From NCBI GenBank assembly GCA_019310745.1, contig JAFDDS010000010.1, positions 1 to 10,080 of the forward strand: a DNA stretch of 10,080 nucleotides, read 5' to 3'. Source of the DNA: Deltaproteobacteria bacterium (GTDB lineage: Bacteria > Desulfobacterota > DSM-4660 > Desulfatiglandales > B25-G16). Under the pieces are notes generated by a model. That model had not been told where the DNA came from. It saw only the letters and a program-made list of their open reading frames with translations, and ran no database searches. Both the position numbers and the translations under genes were made by a program. This document shows positions 5,646-10,080 of the stretch, piece after piece; the first letter of the stretch is position 1; each line of letters opens with the position of its first letter.

Positions 5646-5963
5646 TGCATTTTCTTTGCCTCCGAAAGCATTGAAGCCTCAAAAAAGAAAGGTTGTGATG
5701 TCACTTTTGGAGACTTCGCTGAAAACATTGCCACATCTGGCATTAACTGGCAAAAGGTGCCTGTGGGTACCCCGATTCACCCGGGAGACTCGGCGATTGT
5801 AAAAATCACACAGATCGGCAAGGAATGTCACAATAAATGTGCCATCTACTATCTGGCCGGGGATTGCATCATGCCGAAGGAAGGTATCTTTGGAAAGGTG
5901 CTCAAAGGTGGAAAAATAAAACGTGGCGATATGGTCCGGATTATGTGTGACCTAATGAAATAG
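5646..5963 (+). pseudogene. 5'-truncated duplicate of the MOSC gene
   Basis: The frame from 5646 reproduces residues 45-145 of the upstream MOSC protein (4062-4499) with only about ten substitutions, plus Met-Lys at the end; DNA identity is similarly high. Homology stops abruptly near 5650: residues 1-44, including the GDAHAG motif, are absent, and an in-frame TGA (5643-5645) precedes the copy. The KECHNKC cysteines and the C-terminus are kept. A GTG at 5757 could start a 68-residue product, but no ribosome site precedes it. It is best read as a partial duplication left beside fdhD. The differences include two Leu-to-Pro changes in consecutive turns and Arg-to-Cys near the end, consistent with relaxed selection. 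Confidence 0.8.
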
Positions 5964-6090
5964 CATTTTAAGCCAAAGCTGACAAGATAGATCACCTTAA
6001 TGATAAAGAGTTCATGGAATAGATCAAATAAGTGAAGAATGAGTTGCATGAAAGACTTTTTATCCTCAACATATTTCAGGAGTTTTTAAA

Positions 6091-6558
6091 GTGAAGAAGA
6101 CAACTACAATCATACTTGTAACAACCTTAGTTTTAATAGTCTCGGTTACAACTGTTTTTTCTTTTTGGGGAAAAAAATCAAAGACCTTGATCCCGAAAAA
6201 TGATGAAATAAAAATTCCAACCGCTGGTATAACCGACGGAAAGGCTCATTATTTTAAGGTCAAGGCCAATGACGGCATAATGGTGTCATTTTTCGTATTA
6301 AAAAGCAGTGACAGTGTAATCCGTGCTGCAATAGATGCGTGTGATGTATGTTACCGTTCCGGCAAGGGTTACGTGCAGGAAGGTGATTTTATGGTCTGTA
6401 CCAATTGTGGCAGAAAATTTGCTTCAGAAAGAATAAATGAGGTTAAGGGCGGTTGTAATCCTGCGCCCCTAAAAAGGAAGATTAATGGCAAGGACCTTGT
6501 TATTGAGATGAAGGATATCAATGCAAATAGCTGGTATTGCAATTTTAAAAAGCAGTAG
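6091..6558 (+). CDS. DUF2318 / FtrD-like membrane-anchored Fe-S protein
   Basis: 155 aa. An N-terminal hydrophobic segment (about 6-25) after MKKTT is an uncleaved anchor or signal peptide, placing the rest outside the cytoplasmic membrane. The domain matches DUF2318 (FtrD-like, Pfam 10080): Cys84-x2-Cys87 (DACDVCYRSGKGY), Cys103-x2-Cys106 (VCTNCGRKF) and Cys122 in GGCNPAPL, with an extra Cys150 near the end. The family is annotated as iron-sulfur containing and is tied to iron or redox transport systems such as FtrABCD; the precise reaction is unknown. Start: GTG at 6091 with GGAG (6079-6082) 8 nt upstream. It is the first gene of a cassette continuing into an ABC permease and ATPase, so it likely works as the extracytoplasmic metal/redox partner of that transporter (inference). 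Confidence 0.82.
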   Translation: MKKTTTIILVTTLVLIVSVTTVFSFWGKKSKTLIPKNDEIKIPTAGITDGKAHYFKVKANDGIMVSFFVLKSSDSVIRAAIDACDVCYRSGKGYVQEGDFMVCTNCGRKFASERINEVKGGCNPAPLKRKINGKDLVIEMKDINANSWYCNFKKQ

Positions 6559-6587
6559 GTACAGACGCGTGGACAGGATGAATCATA

Positions 6588-7025
6588 ATGACCTATGATC
6601 CTGAAAAATACAGAGCGAAACGTGAAAAAGTTCTCGGCTTTGAAAGGCGCGGGATGGGCTTTGGCGCTGTTGCGGCAATTGTATCAATCTGCATTGTGGT
6701 TTCCTTAGGTTTTGTGGTGTTGCCCAGGACAGTTGCATATATTTCAACAAGAAACCTTGACGATGCCATCTACAGGTTGGAACATTCGACGTCATCGCCC
6801 AATGAAATAATCTCAGGAATACTTGAGATTGAGGGTGTTGAAAAGGCAATGACTGATAAAGGCGGAACAAGGCTTGTAATAACATTTGATAGAACAGAGG
6901 TCGATACAGTGATGCTTTCATCTTTTTTCAGAAAAAAAAGTTTTAAATCCACACTTTTGAACAGGATCAGCCATAGGCAGAGAATGAAATCGCTCAATCA
7001 AGAGAAAAAACGTGAAGCTTTATAA
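6588..7025 (+). CDS. Single-pass membrane protein of unknown function in the ABC cassette
   Basis: 145 aa. A basic cytoplasmic N-terminus (1-24), one strong transmembrane helix (about 25-47, GAVAAIVSICIVVSLGFVVL), then a soluble part of about 95 residues ending in a very basic tail. Residues about 72-110 (ISGILEIEGVEKA then TRLVITFDRTEVD) have the alpha-beta-beta rhythm of a ferredoxin-like heavy-metal-associated domain but lack its CxxC, so a metal role is only a guess. The ATG is preceded by AGGATG. Its 3' end overlaps the permease start by 14 bp, and it begins 29 bp after the DUF2318 gene, so it is translated as part of the same operon and is probably an accessory subunit. I cannot name the family. 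Confidence 0.7.
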   Translation: MTYDPEKYRAKREKVLGFERRGMGFGAVAAIVSICIVVSLGFVVLPRTVAYISTRNLDDAIYRLEHSTSSPNEIISGILEIEGVEKAMTDKGGTRLVITFDRTEVDTVMLSSFFRKKSFKSTLLNRISHRQRMKSLNQEKKREAL

Positions 7026-8169
7026 TATCTCCCTAAACAATCTGAAACGCCGCAAAGGCAAAATGATTTTTTTGGTTATGGGCCTTGTAATTGGTATTGC
7101 CACTGTCGTGACCCTGCTGTCCATAACTGAGAGTATGTCAAAAGATATAGAAGCCAGGCTTAACCAGTTCGGTGCAAATATCGTTATGGTACCCAGAAGC
7201 AAAAACATTTCGCTTAGCTATGGTGGAATTGATGTGGGTGGCGTCAATTACAAAGTTGATGAATTTGATGAACAAAGAATACCCGAGCTGCGCACAATAA
7301 AGAACAGCAAGAACCTGGGCGTCATAGCCCCCAAGGTTATAGGATCTGTAAGAATAAAAGGGAGGGATGTCCTCCTCATGGGAGTGGATTTTGAGCAGGA
7401 AATAGCTTTGAAGACATGGTGGCAATTTGACGGTTCTATCCCCAAGCAGGCTGATGAAGTACTTTTAGGCTCTGTAGCGGCAGAATATTTAAATCTATCG
7501 CCCGGTGACAGCCTTGATTTTTCTGGCCGGAGCTTCATTGTTGCGTCTGTTCTTCATCCCACGGGGTCCGCCGAAGATAATGTAATCATTGGAGATCTCC
7601 ATGAGAGCCAGAAGGTTCTGGGGAAAGAAGGAAAGATATCAATGGTTGAAATATCTGCCTTTTGCCAGGGTTGCCCGATCAACGAACTCACACTGCAGAT
7701 TGCAGAGAAATTTCCTGAGGCAAAGGTCACCGCGCTTAAACAAGCTGTTATGTCAAAGATGCAGTCTATAGAAATGTTTAAGTCTTTCAGCCTGGGCCTT
7801 TCAATGGTGGTGATTTTCATAGGCTCTTTGATGGTATTTGTAACAATGATGGGTTCGGTAAATGAGAGAACTCGAGAGATAGGGGTCTTTCGGGCAATAG
7901 GCTTCAGGCGAGGTCACGTTATGTATATCATTCTGTTTGAGGCCATGATCGTAGGAATGATCGGAGGACTCATAGGATTCTTTGGTGGAAATGGTATAGC
8001 GTGGGCGACGTTGCCTTTTGTTCTCAAAGGGGGGCCATTTGCAGGAATAAACGCCTCTCTTGGGATTATCGCCATATTGCTTTCAATCACTCTGAGCCTT
8101 GCAGCAAGCCTTTATCCAGCGCATAAAGCAAGTAGCCTTGATCCGAGCGATGCATTAAGGGTCCTGTAG
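7012..8169 (+). CDS. MacB/FtsX-type ABC transporter permease with extracytoplasmic CxxC
   Basis: 385 aa. Typical layout: cytoplasmic N-terminus LNNLKRRKGK (8-17), TM1 (about 18-38), a large extracytoplasmic MacB-type core domain (about 40-255), then three TM helices (about 260-282, 303-327, 346-368). The conserved NERTREIGVFRAIGFRRGHV (284-303) is the coupling region between TM2 and TM3, and the C-terminal PAHKASSLDPSDALRVL is the family signature. Members act as mechanotransmission or efflux/lipoprotein-type transporters rather than importers. Oddity: Cys218-x2-Cys221 (FCQGCPI) in the extracytoplasmic domain, suiting metal or disulfide chemistry with the Cys-rich neighbours. Start is GTG at 7012 within the previous gene's end; the ribosome site is weak, so translational coupling is likely. 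The cognate ATPase follows 11 bp after the stop. Confidence 0.88.
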   Translation: MKLYNISLNNLKRRKGKMIFLVMGLVIGIATVVTLLSITESMSKDIEARLNQFGANIVMVPRSKNISLSYGGIDVGGVNYKVDEFDEQRIPELRTIKNSKNLGVIAPKVIGSVRIKGRDVLLMGVDFEQEIALKTWWQFDGSIPKQADEVLLGSVAAEYLNLSPGDSLDFSGRSFIVASVLHPTGSAEDNVIIGDLHESQKVLGKEGKISMVEISAFCQGCPINELTLQIAEKFPEAKVTALKQAVMSKMQSIEMFKSFSLGLSMVVIFIGSLMVFVTMMGSVNERTREIGVFRAIGFRRGHVMYIILFEAMIVGMIGGLIGFFGGNGIAWATLPFVLKGGPFAGINASLGIIAILLSITLSLAASLYPAHKASSLDPSDALRVL

Positions 8170-8180
8170 GGAAATGCATT

Positions 8181-8885
8181 ATGTTTGATTATCTTCACCT
8201 TATTGAAATAAAAGAGATTGGCAAGGACTACATCAGCGGTAATACTGCTGTCAACGCAATCAATAACATGAATCTTTTTATCGACGATGGGGAATTTGTC
8301 AGCATTGTGGGACAGTCAGGTTCAGGCAAGAGCACCCTGCTTTCCATTATCGGGGGGCTTAATCATCCTACCCGTGGCAATATCTGTGTTGACACCCTTG
8401 ATATATATAGACTTTCCCGGGAGCAGAGGGCTGATTTCAGGAGTGAATATATCGGCATTATTTTTCAATCTTTTCAATTGATTCCCTATTTGACTGTACT
8501 GGAAAACGTGAAACTGCCTATGGCCATAACTGGAATAAAGAATGAAAAGAAAAAAGAGATGGCCATGAGCGTATTAGAGAAAGTAGGACTCCAAGAAAAG
8601 GTCAATCGCCTGCCTGATCAATTATCAGGAGGGGAACAGGAACGTGTGGCCATTGCAAGGGCCATAGTCAACAATCCCCCCATCCTCCTGGCTGATGAGC
8701 CAACTGGCAACCTTGATAGCCAGACTGCAAAGGATGTTATGGATCTTCTGAAAAAACTTAATGCAGAAGGCCAGACAATAATAATGGTGACACATAATAG
8801 CGAAATGGAGAAATATTCGTCCAGGACCATAAAGATAAAGGACGGCTCTTACTTGCCGGGGGTTAAGGACGAGGTTTGCTCATGA
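8181..8885 (+). CDS. ABC transporter ATP-binding protein (LolD/MacB type)
   Basis: 234 aa, a complete nucleotide-binding subunit. Walker [10 protein letters not shown] (44-52), Q-loop Gln96, ABC signature [14 protein letters not shown] (148-161), Walker B ILLADEP (168-174) with catalytic Glu173, D-loop GNLD (176-179) and switch His205 (MVTHNSE). The [18 protein letters not shown] stretch (93-110) is typical of the LolD/MacB/FtsE-like group that partners FtsX-type permeases. The ATG at 8181 follows AGGGA with about 8 nt spacing and lies 11 bp after the permease stop, so the two surely form one transporter. ATP hydrolysis here drives the permease of 7012-8169; the substrate is unknown, but the neighbours suggest metal or redox-linked cargo. 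Confidence 0.95.
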   Translation: MFDYLHLIEIKEIGKDYISGNTAVNAINNMNLFIDDGEFVSIVGQSGSGKSTLLSIIGGLNHPTRGNICVDTLDIYRLSREQRADFRSEYIGIIFQSFQLIPYLTVLENVKLPMAITGIKNEKKKEMAMSVLEKVGLQEKVNRLPDQLSGGEQERVAIARAIVNNPPILLADEPTGNLDSQTAKDVMDLLKKLNAEGQTIIMVTHNSEMEKYSSRTIKIKDGSYLPGVKDEVCS

Positions 8886-8898
8886 AGTGAATGACGGA

Positions 8899-8950
8899 GG
8901 CAGGCATGTATAATTTATTAGTAAGGCAGGCATGTATAATTTATTAGTAA
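8899..8950 (+). repeat. Perfect 26-bp tandem duplication spanning a start codon
   Basis: 8899-8924 and 8925-8950 are identical. Each unit contains GGCAGGC, ATG and the first codons of the small Cys-rich gene. Because 26 is not a multiple of three, the upstream ATG (8906) reads MYNLLVRQACIIY and stops at 8945-8947, overlapping the true ATG at 8932. The strong GGAGG (8896-8900) now serves the upstream ATG. Confidence 0.9.
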
Positions 8951-9144
8951 TTACGATAGGAGTTGTTGCTATTACTTATATTATCTGGTCTTTCTATAAG
9001 AGGCTGCAAAAACAAGGGGACTGGTGTTGTGAGTGCTCGTCATGCAATAATGACGCAAAATATTGCGGGCCACCGGAAAATTCGTTAAATGCCTTGCAAA
9101 GAAAAGATATTAAAAGAGACGAGGTGGATACAGTGGGAAATTAA
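8932..9144 (+). CDS. Small Cys-rich single-pass membrane protein (FeoB-associated-like)
   Basis: 70 aa. An N-terminal transmembrane helix (about 3-22, LLVITIGVVAITYIIWSFY), a short basic stretch, then a cysteine cluster: Cys32, Cys33, Cys35, Cys38 and Cys45 (GDWCCECSSCNNDAKYC), and a charged tail. The layout resembles the FeoB-associated Cys-rich membrane proteins (Pfam 12669), thought to bind iron or other soft metals; I infer a similar metal-relay role. The second ATG of the tandem duplication is the only one that opens this frame; its own ribosome site (AAGGCAGG) is weaker than the GGAGG in front of the duplicated upstream ATG. It follows the ATPase by 46 bp and probably ends the transporter operon. 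Confidence 0.7.
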   Translation: MYNLLVITIGVVAITYIIWSFYKRLQKQGDWCCECSSCNNDAKYCGPPENSLNALQRKDIKRDEVDTVGN

Positions 9145-9267
9145 CCGGCTACGCGTCTGTTACTTGCACGGTCGAGGGCATTATTAAATAGTATCTGGCC
9201 CTCATGAAACAATCTTTTAATGGGGAATAAATATTATCGCTTAAAATAATCGAGAAGGAGGATTTCT

Positions 9268-9600
9268 ATGAGTTCTAAGCTACTGGTGATCATTGCAACA
9301 GGCGAAAACGAAAAGGCTTTAACGGGCCTGATGTATGCAAGTCGGGCGCTTACTGAGGGGTGGATGGATAAGGTTAAGGTAATCTTTTTTGGTCCGTCTG
9401 AGCGGCTCCTTGTTGAAGACGAACGTATAGCTCAAGCTGCGAAGAAAATTGGTGATATCGAGAAACCGATCGCATGCAAGTTCATATCCGACCGTGAAGG
9501 CATTACTGAAAAAATAGAGGATTGTGGGGTGAAGGTAGATTATGTGGGCACGATAATATCAGAGCTAATAAAAGATGGGTATGTGCCAATGGTTTTTTAG
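9268..9600 (+). CDS. DsrE family protein
   Basis: 110 aa alpha/beta protein of the DsrE/DsrF-like superfamily, small cytoplasmic proteins involved in sulfur relay or of unknown function. It starts with the strand KLLVIIATGENE (4-15), then a helix with LMYASRAL (21-28), the strand VKVIFFGPSERLL (36-48), a second half with Cys70 (PIACKFISDREGI) and Cys86 (EDCGVKVDYVG), and ends in the typical GYVPMVF strand. Cys70 falls about where DsrE-type proteins carry a reactive cysteine, but this is by eye. AAGGAGG (9255-9261) precedes the ATG at 7 nt. The 123-bp gap from the previous gene suggests its own promoter, though no clear one is seen. It converges on the acyl-CoA synthetase gene. Confidence 0.8.
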   Translation: MSSKLLVIIATGENEKALTGLMYASRALTEGWMDKVKVIFFGPSERLLVEDERIAQAAKKIGDIEKPIACKFISDREGITEKIEDCGVKVDYVGTIISELIKDGYVPMVF

Positions 9601-9789
9601 GGCTCCTTCCCAGCATGTATGACGTTGAAACGAGTGAGCTTTACATCGCCAGAAGAAATTCACATTACGGGAGTTATCTGCGGTTAACGAGTGCGCTTGA
9701 CGACATGCTAATAATTTGTAATCTCAACAAATTTTAATGTATCTATGATACTTTACTATTTATGCTCCACATTCACTGATCCCACGTTT

Positions 9790-10080
9790 TCAAACCGACC
9801 TTTCTTGACGCCAGAGCTGATATTTACGAACCAGTGCGTACGTGCCCATGGCACGCTCTGCCGTTTCGAAAAATGGAATTCCGGCCTGACAAAACCTTTG
9901 AGCAAGGCTCCGGTCGAACTCAGGGATGCTTACCATAATAAAGGGCTTAGGAGATTCTTTGCTGACCTGGATCATTGATTCTGTGTAGAGAAGATTGGTC
10001 TCTGGAGTCAGCCCTCTCCCCACAATTACCAAAGCATCTACTCCTGGGTCCGCAGCAGCTGCTCGAGCAGCCTGGACGTA
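9790..10080 (-). CDS. Acyl-CoA synthetase (NDP-forming), C-terminal end
   Basis: The last 96 residues of a chain that enters from beyond the right edge; TGA at 9792-9790. It resembles the C-terminal part of the alpha (CoA-ligase-like) subunit of ADP-forming acetyl/acyl-CoA synthetase: DALVIVGRGLTPE (15-27), a helix with KPFIMVSIPEFD, QAGIPFFETAERAMGTYALVRKYQ near the end. The PxxETxERAxxxxAxLxxY-like pattern is the clearest family sign, as related chains end the CoA-ligase domain with a Pro-containing ERA helix and neutral aromatic tail. It ends about 15 residues after that helix, so an ATP-grasp beta part, if present, is either a separate gene or lies on the N-terminal side. Such enzymes interconvert acyl-CoA and acid with ADP phosphorylation. 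Convergent with the DsrE gene. Confidence 0.7.
   Translation of the reverse strand, partial: YVQAARAAAADPGVDALVIVGRGLTPETNLLYTESMIQVSKESPKPFIMVSIPEFDRSLAQRFCQAGIPFFETAERAMGTYALVRKYQLWRQERSV

Noticed and set aside
9713..9733. AATTTGT/ACAAATT hairpin between the convergent genes as a terminator
   Set aside because: The stem is AT-only apart from one pair and lacks a proper T-run on either strand.
9522..9737. 71-codon frame after the DsrE gene
   Set aside because: Half overlaps the DsrE gene in another frame and the rest shows no motif or ribosome site.

Overview
The window looks like the chromosome of an anaerobic, moderately AT-rich bacterium, most likely a sulfate-reducing or syntrophic member of the Desulfobacterota. 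This is inferred from gene content: a 3-keto-acid cleavage enzyme, an FdhD formate dehydrogenase maturation factor, a DsrE-like sulfur protein, a DUF2318/FtrD-like Fe-S protein and an ADP-forming acyl-CoA synthetase. No rRNA, tRNA, CRISPR array, intact transposase or phage gene was seen.

Layout. (1) 1-591, minus: start of a nitronate monooxygenase/FabK-type flavoprotein with a good promoter, divergent from (2) 1184-2986, plus: a two-gene catabolic operon with a BKACE-type beta-keto acid cleavage enzyme followed by a 3-hydroxyacyl-CoA dehydrogenase-family enzyme. The pair is arranged as in carnitine-type pathways (oxidise a 3-hydroxy acid, then cleave the 3-keto acid with acetyl-CoA), but key residues differ from the named relatives. 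(3) 2987-3580: a gene-free spacer with a 241-bp imperfect inverted-repeat element and the operator/promoter region of (4) an Rrf2-family, four-cysteine regulator. This regulator is followed by a MOSC protein and fdhD, a plausible molybdenum cofactor/formate dehydrogenase sulfur-transfer cluster. (5) 5371-5963: a 17-codon ORF with an exceptionally complete Shine-Dalgarno, then a 5'-truncated second copy of the MOSC gene. (6) 6091-9144: a five-gene cassette with a DUF2318/FtrD-like Fe-S protein, a single-TM protein, a MacB/FtsX-type permease with an extracytoplasmic CxxC, its LolD/MacB-type ATPase, and a small Cys-rich membrane protein resembling FeoB-associated proteins. It looks like a metal- or redox-linked transporter. 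(7) 9268-9600: a DsrE-family protein. (8) 9790-10080, minus: C-terminal end of an acyl-CoA synthetase (NDP-forming) chain.

The most notable non-genic signals are the long imperfect hairpin at 3029-3269, a perfect 7-3-7 palindrome (3436-3452) upstream of the Rrf2 gene, and a perfect 26-bp tandem duplication that copies the start codon of the small Cys-rich gene (8899-8950). A short interspersed repeat also occurs in both large spacers (878-915 and 3311-3348).
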